A DNA stretch of 10,346 bases, taken from NCBI GenBank assembly GCA_002373555.1, contig DFKM01000021.1, forward strand, positions 1-10,346, written 5' to 3'. The first letter of the stretch is position 1. Every line of letters starts with the position of its first letter. Origin of the DNA: Lachnospiraceae bacterium UBA3645 (GTDB lineage Bacteria; Bacillota; Clostridia; Lachnospirales; Lachnospiraceae). Under the pieces are notes generated by a model. It saw only the letters and a list, made by a program, of their open reading frames with translations. It did not search any database and was not told the origin of the DNA. Position numbers and translations under genes: made by a program. Positions 1 through 6,374 of this stretch are shown one piece after another.

Positions 1-2011
1 CCGTGGTCAGCGTGATGCCGGCGGACGGTCCGTCTTTGGGCGTCGCTCCGTCCGGCACATGGATGTGCAGATCGTTCTTCGCGAATTTCTCCGCCAGCTC
101 CGGGAAGCAGTCCTTGACCAGACTGATCGCGATCTTCGCAGATTCGGTCATCACATCGCCGAGCCGTCCGGTGATCGTAAGATTGCCTTTGCCGGCGGTA
201 AAAAGGGTTTCGATCGTCAGGATCTCGCCGCCCACGGCTGTCCAGGCGAGGCCGGTGACATTGCCTGGCTTGGCGGAATCCTTCACCTGGCCGTGCCGCA
301 CCGGGCGGTCGTCCAGGAAATCGCGGAGGTTTTCGGCCGTTACCCGGACCGGCTCATGATTGCCTCTGACGAATGTCACGGCGGCCTTTCTGCACAGGGT
401 ATCGATCCGCTTCTTTAATCCGCGGACACCGGATTCCCGGGTGTAGTCGCTGATGATCAGCGGGAGGACTTCCTCCGAAAGGAGAAGATCCTTTTCTTCA
501 ATTCCCATGGCGACACGCGCCTTGGGCAGCAGGTGCTTCGCCGCGATCGCTTCTTTCTCCAGCGGGGTATAACCCTGGAAGGTGATCACCTCCATACGGT
601 TCAACAGCGGCGCAGGGATGGTGTCCAGCGAGTTCGCCGTGCAGATGAACAGTACGCCCGAAAGATCGTACGGAACATTCATGTAGTGGTCGGTAAAGGT
701 GTGGTTCTGTTCCGGATCCAGCACCTCCAGCAGGGCACTTGCGGGATCGCCGTTGTAGGAAGCGGACAGCTTGTCGACTTCGTCCAGCACCATGACGGGA
801 TTGGAAACGCCGCTCTTGTGGATGCCGTCCATGATCCGGCCGGGCATCGCGCCGATGTAGGTGCGTCTGTGTCCGCGGATGTCGGCTTCGTCACGCACGC
901 CGCCGAGACTGACGCGGACATATTCGCGCTGAAGCGCTTTTGCGATGCTGGCGCCGATACTGGTCTTGCCGGTACCGGGGGCACCGACGAAGCAGAGGAT
1001 GGACCCGGACTGCTGTTTCTTCAGATTCATGACGGCAATCTGCTGCAGGATACGCTCCTTGACTTTCTTCAGACCGTAATGTGCTTCATCCAGCACCTTC
1101 TCGGCCTCATCCAGATCGATAAATCTGGGCGCTTCACGCTTCCAGGACAGGCTGGTCACGAAATCCAGATAGTCGTAGAGCATGCCGGATTCGGCACTGT
1201 TCTGACCTTCCTGCTTCAGCCGGTTCAGGACTTTTTCGGCTTCTTTTTTCGCCGTATCGTTCATCCCGGCTTCCTGGATCTTCAGTTCGAATTTCCGGAT
1301 GTCGGTCATCGTGTCCGGATGCAGCTCGTCCAGCTCTTTCTGCAGGTATTCCATCTGCTTTTTGATGGCCGACTCACGGTAGATCTTCTGATAATCGGCC
1401 TCCTGCGCGCTCTTGGCTTCATTGTGGATGCGCGACATCTCCAGATTCTCGTAGATCAGCTGCTCCAGAAGCTCCTCACGCTTCGAGACGGAGTCCTCCG
1501 CCAGGATATTGTAGCGCTCCTCGTTGGAGTTCATGATCCACGGAGAGATGGCGGAAGCGGCCTCGGCGACCGAATTCCATCTTGCGATAAACCCGCGGAT
1601 CGCCTGTCCCCACTGGAAGCCTTCGGAGAACCGCGCGACCGCCAGCTTGATTTCCTTCAGCCTCGCCTCGGAAGCCTCCGGATCCAGATCGTCGATATCC
1701 GCGCGTTTGGAGATCGAGACATCGATATTGTAGCTGGGATAAATGACCACTTCGTTGATATTGACACGGTTCCTTCCCTGGACGACGATGTAGCCTTCGT
1801 CATTGATCTCGGTAATGATGCCGGCGAGACCGATCGGATAGAAGGCGTCGTTGGTCAGCTCGTCTTTATTCAGGTTCTGCCGCATCACGATCATGACGAC
1901 GCGCTCGTCCGTCACGGGATGCTTCCCGGCCATTTTTTCATAGTAATCTGTTTTGATATAGGTATTCGCGCCGGGGAGAATTAACGTATTATATACAGGT
2001 ACTACTGCCAT
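1..2011 (-). CDS. lon: ATP-dependent protease LonA (C-terminus cut by window edge)
   Basis: Cytoplasmic AAA+ serine protease that unfolds and degrades misfolded and regulatory proteins. The reading frame is open for 670 residues. The N-terminal substrate-binding domain (about 1-190) begins MAVVPVYNTLILPG and is followed by a helical, charged linker. The AAA+ module has Walker A GAPGTGKT (343-350, Lys349), Walker B VMVLDEVDK (Asp410, Glu411) and the Lon-typical stretch DIRGHRRTYIGAMPGRI. The protease domain starts near residue 565 and reaches the active-site motif PKDGPSAGI with catalytic Ser663; the catalytic Lys and the last roughly 100 residues lie outside the window. Walker A differs slightly from the usual GPPGVGKT. 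The start is fixed by GGAGGTG at 2022-2016, four bases before the ATG. The upstream region carries a sigma-A promoter, a hairpin and a CIRCE operator, so heat-shock control by HrcA is likely. Identification is very secure. Confidence 0.97.
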   Translation of the reverse strand, partial: MAVVPVYNTLILPGANTYIKTDYYEKMAGKHPVTDERVVMIVMRQNLNKDELTNDAFYPIGLAGIITEINDEGYIVVQGRNRVNINEVVIYPSYNIDVSISKRADIDDLDPEASEARLKEIKLAVARFSEGFQWGQAIRGFIARWNSVAEAASAISPWIMNSNEERYNILAEDSVSKREELLEQLIYENLEMSRIHNEAKSAQEADYQKIYRESAIKKQMEYLQKELDELHPDTMTDIRKFELKIQEAGMNDTAKKEAEKVLNRLKQEGQNSAESGMLYDYLDFVTSLSWKREAPRFIDLDEAEKVLDEAHYGLKKVKERILQQIAVMNLKKQQSGSILCFVGAPGTGKTSIGASIAKALQREYVRVSLGGVRDEADIRGHRRTYIGAMPGRIMDGIHKSGVSNPVMVLDEVDKLSASYNGDPASALLEVLDPEQNHTFTDHYMNVPYDLSGVLFICTANSLDTIPAPLLNRMEVITFQGYTPLEKEAIAAKHLLPKARVAMGIEEKDLLLSEEVLPLIISDYTRESGVRGLKKRIDTLCRKAAVTFVRGNHEPVRVTAENLRDFLDDRPVRHGQVKDSAKPGNVTGLAWTAVGGEILTIETLFTAGKGNLTITGRLGDVMTESAKIAISLVKDCFPELAEKFAKNDLHIHVPDGATPKDGPSAGITLTT

Positions 2012-2036
2012 ATTGCACCTCCGTTATAAGAATTTG

Positions 2037-2063
2037 TCAGCACTCGAAGATGCCGAGTGCCAA
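2037..2063 (-). promoter_or_regulatory. CIRCE operator (HrcA repressor binding site) upstream of lon
   Basis: On the plus strand the site reads TCAGCACTC, then nine bases (2046-2054), then GAGTGCCAA. The CIRCE consensus is TTAGCACTC-N9-GAGTGCTAA, so 16 of 18 arm positions match and the spacer length is exactly right. It lies about 25 bases upstream of the lon ATG and within the predicted transcript, a usual position for CIRCE in groE and dnaK leaders. In known systems HrcA binds CIRCE as a dimer and represses until heat or unfolded protein titrates GroEL. HrcA control of this lon is inferred from the site alone; hrcA is not in the window. Confidence 0.9.
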
Positions 2064-2072
2064 CAGAATTGT

Positions 2073-2105
2073 AAAAATTCGGGTTCCACGAAGGAACCCT
2101 GAATT
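2073..2105 (-). terminator. Hairpin with U-tract in the lon leader (terminator or attenuator)
   Basis: Read on the minus strand, GGGTTCC and GGAACCC form a 7-bp stem around a 5-base loop (TTCGT). Flanking AATTC and GAATT can extend the stem by 5 bp past one bulged base at 2100. A run of five T follows on the minus strand (2077-2073), overlapping the extended stem. This resembles a moderate intrinsic terminator for minus-strand transcription; the plus strand has no U-tract. It lies downstream of the lon promoter and upstream of CIRCE, so it is in the lon leader. It could stop read-through from the upstream gene, attenuate lon, or stabilise the leader. Confidence 0.6.
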
Positions 2106-2128
2106 CAAATTATTAATTTCACAAACAA

Positions 2129-2157
2129 ATTCTAGCACCATCGACGGTATTTGTCAA
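2129..2157 (-). promoter_or_regulatory. Sigma-A promoter for lon (extended -10)
   Basis: The minus strand has a consensus -35 TTGACA (2157-2152), a 17-base spacer, and -10 TAGAAT (2134-2129) preceded by TGC, which makes an extended -10. Predicted transcription start is near 2122, giving a lon leader of about 110 bases that includes the hairpin and CIRCE. The promoter lies fully between the stop codon of the LtaS-type gene and lon. Such a strong promoter fits a gene held down by a repressor. Confidence 0.88.
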
Positions 2158-2172
2158 TAGTCTTTGCAGTCC

Positions 2173-2210
2173 GCAGACGATGTGCCGGATCCTCATTCCG
2201 GATCGTCTGC
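2173..2210 (-). other. Hairpin straddling the stop codon of the LtaS-type gene
   Basis: GCAGACGAT (2173-2181) pairs with ATCGTCTGC (2202-2210), and CCGGA (2185-2189) with TCCGG (2197-2201), leaving a 3-base bulge (2182-2184) and a 7-base loop. One arm encodes the last residues (ADDPE) and the TGA stop lies in the loop. No U-tract follows on either strand, so it is not a classical intrinsic terminator. It may stabilise or process the 3' end of the mRNA, or act as a weak terminator. Confidence 0.6.
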
Positions 2211-3992
2211 AGGCTCATCGAACGCACGGTAATATTCCAGATAACGGAACGCCTTCAGGCTCTCATTGTCCGCTTCCTCTTTATCAGACAGCGGGCTGCC
2301 GTCTGCACCGACCAGGCGTTTTGTGGAAATGATGGGCAGCTCCTTCTCTACATCCTGCATGGCGGCCTGAAACCCGGACAGCGGAAGTCCGGCTGTCTCC
2401 ATCACATGCGCCGCCAGATAATTCACGCTGGTATCGATTCCCGTCTTTTCCTCGATATCATAGTTGGCCCATATGATGAAAGGCACCTGATAGCGCAGAT
2501 ATTCTTCTTCTCCCAGGGTGGAAGAGGAGCGTCCGTATAGCTTCAGTACCGGATCGACCACGACATCATTCGGCTGATGATCGCCGAAGAACACGATGAC
2601 AGTATCTTCCTCATAATCGGACAGGTAATCGATGAATTCATAGAGCGCATCGTCGGACTGCTTCATCAGCGACAGGTAACGGTCCAGGATCCTGGAATCG
2701 CAGTCCTCCGCATGGACATCGACAGCAAAATTATCGAAGTCATCAAAATAACCGGAATGATTCTGCATCGTCACGGCAAATACGAAGGCCGGGATATCTT
2801 CCTCCTTCTCCTCCAGGAGCTCTTCGATCCGGTAGAAGACGGATCTGTCATCAATGTATTTCCGCAGGATCTCAGCGTCCGGAAAATCATCCCGGAAGAG
2901 CTTTTCGTCGAAACCGAAATAATCGTAAACATGATTCCGGTTCCATCCCTTGGCGATATACGGATGCATCGCTGTTGTGGTGTAGCCGTATTCCTCCAGC
3001 GTCATTACATTCGAGGCCTTCGGACCGAACATGTACTGCTGGTAGGGGATGCTGCCCGCCGGGAAGAACCGCATGGAATTGCCGGTCAGGAATTCATATT
3101 CCGTGTTGGCCGTATTGCCGCCCTTGACGGATACGTTCAGTGTTCCGGATACGGTATTTTCCGCACCGCCGTGCAGATGCCGGAAGAACGGCATGTAATC
3201 CATATTCGTCTCAAATTCTCCGAGTACCGCCGGATCGGAGAAGGCTTCGTTCATGATCACGATGATGTTCGGCCGGTCTTCAGGGACCGCCTCCGGAGCA
3301 GTATTCCATGCCTGGTCGATCAGTGCTTCGGCAGCCTCCTTTGTATAGCCATCCGGCTGTTCGACCTTCATGTACTTCAGATCCATCAGGAAGGCAGTCG
3401 TCAGTCCGTTCTTCCTGGCCATGAACCAGGGCGTAAACAGCGTATTGTCGAACTTCATATATTTGATGAACTGATCCTGGCGCAGTGCATATATATAAGA
3501 AGAAAGACCGCAGAGAACCAGGAGAAGTGCGATCGCTCTGAAGCGGAAGCGGATGACCGGCAGTTTCGCGAACAGGGCGAGCGCTATCAGCAGAACGGTG
3601 ACCGCGATGCAGCCGATGACGGTCGGTGTCAGCGTATAGTCATAGTCGGAGGCAACGCCCGCCGCTGTTCCTACGGAAAAGATATCCCACGGAACGATCG
3701 GTTCCGAACGGAACTCCATCACAAAATGGTTGACGAGCCCGAACAGCAGAAAGAAAACATCTCCCGCGATCAGTGAGAGCCGGACTCTCCCGGTGAGAAA
3801 GAAGAGCAGCAGGAAGAACATTTCGTAAAACAGTATATTGAAGGCGATCGTCGAAACCGTCCAGACGTTCATGGGATTGTTTGCGAGAAATTCCACGCAC
3901 CAGAACATCACGAAAGGCGACAGAAGCAGTACGAAGACTGCATAGATCCTCCGGATCAGAGACGATGCCGTGCTGAAAGTATCATTGTCCAT
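2193..3992 (-). CDS. LTA synthase (LtaS)-family membrane phosphoglycerol transferase
   Basis: Membrane enzyme of the alkaline phosphatase/sulfatase superfamily; characterised relatives polymerise glycerol phosphate from phosphatidylglycerol on the outer face of the membrane. The N-terminal third has five likely membrane helices (roughly residues 17-35, 48-67, 70-89, 126-145, 151-170), followed by an extracellular sulfatase domain from about residue 240. Metal and catalytic positions appear intact: Glu249 in IVIMNEAF, the nucleophile-type Thr294 in KGGNTANTE, and Asp471-His472 in FFGDHQP, matching LtaS E255, T300, D475 and H476. His343 and His412 may also line the site. The length (599 residues) is normal for the family. 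The ATG at 3992 is preferred because GGAG lies six bases upstream; an ATG at 4004 would add four residues but has no Shine-Dalgarno. The C-terminus is acidic. True lipoteichoic acid synthesis versus another phosphoglycerol modification cannot be decided here. Confidence 0.9.
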   Translation of the reverse strand: MDNDTFSTASSLIRRIYAVFVLLLSPFVMFWCVEFLANNPMNVWTVSTIAFNILFYEMFFLLLFFLTGRVRLSLIAGDVFFLLFGLVNHFVMEFRSEPIVPWDIFSVGTAAGVASDYDYTLTPTVIGCIAVTVLLIALALFAKLPVIRFRFRAIALLLVLCGLSSYIYALRQDQFIKYMKFDNTLFTPWFMARKNGLTTAFLMDLKYMKVEQPDGYTKEAAEALIDQAWNTAPEAVPEDRPNIIVIMNEAFSDPAVLGEFETNMDYMPFFRHLHGGAENTVSGTLNVSVKGGNTANTEYEFLTGNSMRFFPAGSIPYQQYMFGPKASNVMTLEEYGYTTTAMHPYIAKGWNRNHVYDYFGFDEKLFRDDFPDAEILRKYIDDRSVFYRIEELLEEKEEDIPAFVFAVTMQNHSGYFDDFDNFAVDVHAEDCDSRILDRYLSLMKQSDDALYEFIDYLSDYEEDTVIVFFGDHQPNDVVVDPVLKLYGRSSSTLGEEEYLRYQVPFIIWANYDIEEKTGIDTSVNYLAAHVMETAGLPLSGFQAAMQDVEKELPIISTKRLVGADGSPLSDKEEADNESLKAFRYLEYYRAFDEPADDPE

Positions 3993-3998
3993 GGGACG

Positions 3999-4002
3999 CT
4001 CC
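3999..4002 (-). promoter_or_regulatory. Ribosome binding site deciding the LtaS-type start
   Basis: GGAG on the minus strand lies six bases before the ATG at 3992. The alternative ATG at 4004 overlaps this GGAG and is preceded only by an A/T-rich stretch, with no Shine-Dalgarno. This favours the downstream start. Confidence 0.7.
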
Positions 4003-4027
4003 ATTAAAAAATTGAATCTAATAGAAA

Positions 4028-4056
4028 ATTATAGCACCAAAATGAAGAGGATTCAA
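4028..4056 (-). promoter_or_regulatory. Sigma-A promoter for the LtaS-type gene
   Basis: The minus strand has -35 TTGAAT (4056-4051), a 17-base spacer, and a consensus -10 TATAAT (4033-4028) preceded by TGC (extended -10). Transcription would start near 4021, about 29 bases upstream of the preferred ATG. Its -35 lies 38 bases from the -35 of the divergent plus-strand promoter. Confidence 0.87.
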
Positions 4057-4094
4057 CGTTCGGAAATGTGTCATCCGGGCGGGAAAATGTACGG

Positions 4095-4123
4095 TTGAAA
4101 AACCGCTCTGATGCGTTTATAAT
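4095..4123 (+). promoter_or_regulatory. Sigma-A promoter for the CPBP-plsX-acpP transcript
   Basis: A -35 TTGAAA (4095-4100), 17-base spacer and consensus -10 TATAAT (4118-4123) predict a start near 4130. This leaves a very short leader of about 18 bases, just enough for the AAGGAG at 4135-4140. No other convincing promoter is seen before plsX or acpP, so this is probably the main promoter of the operon in the window. A short inverted repeat (CGGTT-GAAA-AACCG, 4092-4105) overlaps the -35. Confidence 0.87.
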
Positions 4124-4147
4124 GGTAATTCAATAAGGAGAGAACGC

Positions 4148-5053
4148 ATGGAACCTTTCATTAAACAATATGAAAGAAAACGGCTTTCCACGCTGTATAT
4201 CGCACCGGCGCTTATGTATGCAGGCACCCTTCTGTCGCTTCTGATCTTTATGGGAGCCGCTCTGCTGTTCGCACCGGCTGTCATGGCAGATACGGAAGGT
4301 TTTATGTGGCTGGAAGCCGCCGCGCAGTTCGCCATCGGGATGCCGCTCTGTGCGGTGTGTATGCTGCAGGTCCCGGCGGATCCGATGGAGAGGTTCCGTA
4401 TGGGAGCGTCGGATCTGATCAAGATCTTCCTGATCTGCTGCTTCTTTATGGTGGCCGGATCGCTGATCAGCACAGCCCTCGGGACGATCCCGGGGTTCCC
4501 GGCAGGCCCGGGAATCGATGAAACGCTGCAGCAGGCCGGACTGCCGTATCAGATCATCAGTATCGTGATCCTGGGACCGCTGTGGGAAGAGATCATTTTC
4601 CGCAAACTGATGCTGGACCGCCTCAACAGGTTCGGAGACCGGGCGGCGATGATCATTTCCGCATTTGTTTTCGCGGCTTACCATGCGAATATGCAGCAGT
4701 TCTTTTATGCCTTCGGCGTCGGGCTGGTATTCGCATACATATACCTGCGCACGGGAAAAGTCAGATATACGGCCGTCATGCATATGCTTGTCAATTTTCT
4801 GTACGGCGTGCTGCCGGGATTCTTTCTGCTTTCGGCAGAGCATAACCTGGCCGCTTCGGCCGTCATCGGTGCAGCGGAATATGCCTGTGCATTTGCGGGC
4901 TTCGTTCTGCTGATCCTGGAACGGAAGCGGATCCGGCTCCTGAAGGGGTGGATCAGACTGCCGAAGAGTTTTCCGGTCCATGCAGTGCTTAATCCGGGTA
5001 TGATCATCATGATTGCCTGCTGCGCGGGCATGATTCTGCTGAACAGAGGATAA
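4148..5053 (+). CDS. CPBP family intramembrane metalloprotease (CAAX/Abi type)
   Basis: Polytopic membrane protein of 301 residues with about seven or eight hydrophobic segments. The C-terminal half has the three signatures of the CPBP (CAAX prenyl protease 2/Abi) family: EEIIFR (Glu147, Glu148, Arg152), FVFAAYH ending in His179, and HMLVN (His212 to Asn216). Related eukaryotic Rce1 enzymes cleave prenylated proteins within the membrane. Bacterial members have been linked to bacteriocin self-immunity, peptide maturation and envelope protein processing, but most have no known substrate. All predicted catalytic residues are present, so it should be active. AAGGAG lies seven bases before the ATG. 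It is the first gene after a strong promoter and ends 15 bases before plsX, so the two are probably co-transcribed. No bacteriocin or peptide precursor gene is visible nearby, so the substrate is unknown. Confidence 0.93.
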   Translation: MEPFIKQYERKRLSTLYIAPALMYAGTLLSLLIFMGAALLFAPAVMADTEGFMWLEAAAQFAIGMPLCAVCMLQVPADPMERFRMGASDLIKIFLICCFFMVAGSLISTALGTIPGFPAGPGIDETLQQAGLPYQIISIVILGPLWEEIIFRKLMLDRLNRFGDRAAMIISAFVFAAYHANMQQFFYAFGVGLVFAYIYLRTGKVRYTAVMHMLVNFLYGVLPGFFLLSAEHNLAASAVIGAAEYACAFAGFVLLILERKRIRLLKGWIRLPKSFPVHAVLNPGMIIMIACCAGMILLNRG

Positions 5054-5068
5054 AGAGAGAGGATAGAT

Positions 5069-6064
5069 ATGTCGGAACTTACCAGAGTGGCAGTAGATGC
5101 CATGGGAGGAGACAATGCGCCCGAGGAGATCGTGAAGGGTGCATTAAAAGCAATAAACGACAGTGACAGCGTGCAGGTCCTGCTTGTCGGTCAGCCGGAG
5201 GTCATCGAACCGCTCACGGCCGGCGCGGATCCGGATCGTCTGGTTATTGTCCCCGCATCGGAAGTGATCGAGACCGGAGATCCGCCTGTGCAGTCGATCC
5301 GGAGAAAGAGAGATTCTTCGATCGTGGTCGGCCAGCGGCTGATCCGGGAAGGGAAGGCCGATGCCTTCGTTTCTGCCGGAAGCACCGGCGCGGTGCTCGT
5401 CGGAGGACAGCTTCTCGTAGGCAGGATCCGGGGGATCGACAGGACGCCCCTGGCAGCGCTGATCCCCACGACAAAGGGCGTTTCGCTTCTGCTGGATTCC
5501 GGTGCGAATGTGGATGCCAGGAGTTCTCATCTGGTGCAGTTCGCCAGGATGGGCTCCATCTACATGGAAGGCGTGATGGGCGTGAAAAATCCCCGGGTCG
5601 CCATCGTCAATGTCGGACTGGAAGAGGAAAAGGGAAATGCGCTGGTGAAAGAGACTTACCCGCTGCTGAAGGCGGAGAAGGATATGAACTTTATCGGCAG
5701 CATCGAAGCGAGAGAGATCCCGCATGGCTATGCGGATGTCATCGTCTGTGAAGCGTTTACCGGAAATGTCATTCTGAAGCTTTACGAAGGCGTGGCCGGT
5801 GCACTGATCGGCAAGATCAAGACGGGACTGATGAGTTCGCTGCGCGCAAAGATCGGTGCGCTTCTGATCAAGCCGGCACTCAAGGAAACATTAAAGGACA
5901 TGGATGCGACAAAATACGGCGGCGCGCCCATGCTGGGGCTGAACGGACTGGTCGTAAAGACACACGGAAATGCAAAAGCGGGAGAGATCCGCAATGCGAT
6001 CCTGCAGTGCGTGACTTTTAAGGAACAGGATATTACAGGCAAGATCAGAGAAACACTTTCCTAA
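5069..6064 (+). CDS. plsX: Phosphate acyltransferase PlsX
   Basis: PlsX converts acyl-ACP and phosphate to acyl-phosphate, the donor used by PlsY to acylate glycerol-3-phosphate, the first step of phospholipid synthesis in most bacteria. It acts peripherally at the inner face of the membrane. The 331-residue product has the usual family length and motifs: VAVDAMGGDNAPEEIV at the N-terminus, KADAFVSAGSTGA (96-108), LLDSGANVDAR (141-151), ADVIVCEAFTGNVILK (222-237) and KYGGAPMLGLNG (282-293). Two small departures from forms I recall as usual are Ser105 where Asn is common in SAGNTGA and Ser144 in the LDxGAN motif; both seem conservative. A purine-rich Shine-Dalgarno (GAGAGG, 5057-5062) precedes the ATG. 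It sits between the CPBP gene and acpP with short gaps, and its neighbour ACP carries its substrate. I saw no FapR-type operator. Confidence 0.97.
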   Translation: MSELTRVAVDAMGGDNAPEEIVKGALKAINDSDSVQVLLVGQPEVIEPLTAGADPDRLVIVPASEVIETGDPPVQSIRRKRDSSIVVGQRLIREGKADAFVSAGSTGAVLVGGQLLVGRIRGIDRTPLAALIPTTKGVSLLLDSGANVDARSSHLVQFARMGSIYMEGVMGVKNPRVAIVNVGLEEEKGNALVKETYPLLKAEKDMNFIGSIEAREIPHGYADVIVCEAFTGNVILKLYEGVAGALIGKIKTGLMSSLRAKIGALLIKPALKETLKDMDATKYGGAPMLGLNGLVVKTHGNAKAGEIRNAILQCVTFKEQDITGKIRETLS

Positions 6065-6077
6065 GAGGAGGAGCATT

Positions 6078-6311
6078 ATGGAATTTGAAAAACTTCAGGA
6101 AATCATTGCGATGCAGCTGTCGATGGAACCCGCTTCGGTGACGGAGGACAAATCTTTTAAGGGCGATCTGGATGCGGATTCGCTGGATCTCATGGAGATC
6201 ATTATGGCGCTGGAAGATGAACTGGGAATTGAGATCCCGGATGATGAACTGGATGCCATCGTGACGGTGGGCGATGCATACCGCGCGATCAGCAAGGCCG
6301 ACGGGGAATAA
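6078..6311 (+). CDS. acpP: Acyl carrier protein
   Basis: Small acidic cytoplasmic carrier (77 residues) that holds growing fatty acyl chains as thioesters on a 4'-phosphopantetheine arm. The attachment serine is Ser35 in the motif DADSLDLMEIIMALED, and helix III follows with IEIPDDELDAIVTVGD, both typical of bacterial ACP. It starts 13 bases after the plsX stop, behind a very strong GAGGAGGAG (6065-6073), which should give the high expression needed for a carrier. AcpS would add the prosthetic group; that gene is not in the window. A hairpin with a U-tract follows the stop codon, so most transcripts probably end here. Confidence 0.97.
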   Translation: MEFEKLQEIIAMQLSMEPASVTEDKSFKGDLDADSLDLMEIIMALEDELGIEIPDDELDAIVTVGDAYRAISKADGE

Positions 6312-6335
6312 AGAAACCGAATACGATGTACTATG

Positions 6336-6369
6336 GACGACCTGTCAGTTTGTCAGGCCGTCTGTTTTT
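6336..6369 (+). terminator. Intrinsic terminator-like hairpin between acpP and rnc
   Basis: GACG (6336-6339) pairs with CGTC (6359-6362), CCTG (6341-6344) with CAGG (6354-6357), and CA (6346-6347) with TG (6351-6352) around a GTT loop, with single mismatches at A/C and T/T. TGTTTTT (6363-6369) follows at once. The shape is that of a Rho-independent terminator weakened by two mismatches. It begins 24 bases after the acpP stop and ends five bases before the first possible rnc ATG, so it would divide acpP from rnc-smc or act as a partial, read-through terminator. Confidence 0.75.
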
Positions 6370-6374
6370 GAGAT

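Noticed and set aside
533..1984. Long plus-strand open frame (483 codons) opposite lon
   Set aside because: It is exactly codon-aligned with lon on the other strand, so it stays open only because lon rarely uses Leu TTA, Leu CTA and Ser TCA codons; it ends where lon uses TTA for Leu10. It has no family motif, while lon is unmistakable.
2037..2076. Second lon promoter using TTTACA between the leader hairpin and CIRCE
   Set aside because: At 17 bases spacing the -10 would be CATCTT, a poor match, whereas the upstream promoter is near consensus.
2012..2192. CtsR operator or sigma-B promoter before lon
   Set aside because: I looked for the GGTCAAA direct repeat and for GTTT-N-GGGTAT-like boxes and saw neither; CIRCE explains the stress control.
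2577..3776. Plus-strand open frame (399 codons) opposite the LtaS-type gene
   Set aside because: Also codon-aligned antisense to a clear enzyme gene, and the translation shows no recognisable domain. Treated as a shadow of codon usage.
4130..4981. Minus-strand open frame (283 codons) opposite the CPBP gene
   Set aside because: Codon-aligned antisense of a gene with intact protease motifs; the product is a low-complexity polar sequence rich in Arg, His and Gln, as expected for the reverse complement of a membrane protein gene.
5040..5068. FapR-type operator before plsX
   Set aside because: The TTAGTACC-type palindrome is absent both here and near the promoter at 4095-4123.
6306..6334. Possible rnc promoter with -10-like TACTAT at 6329-6334
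   Set aside because: The sequence 17 bases upstream (GAATAA) does not resemble a -35 box and the start would fall inside the hairpin. Not strong enough to list.
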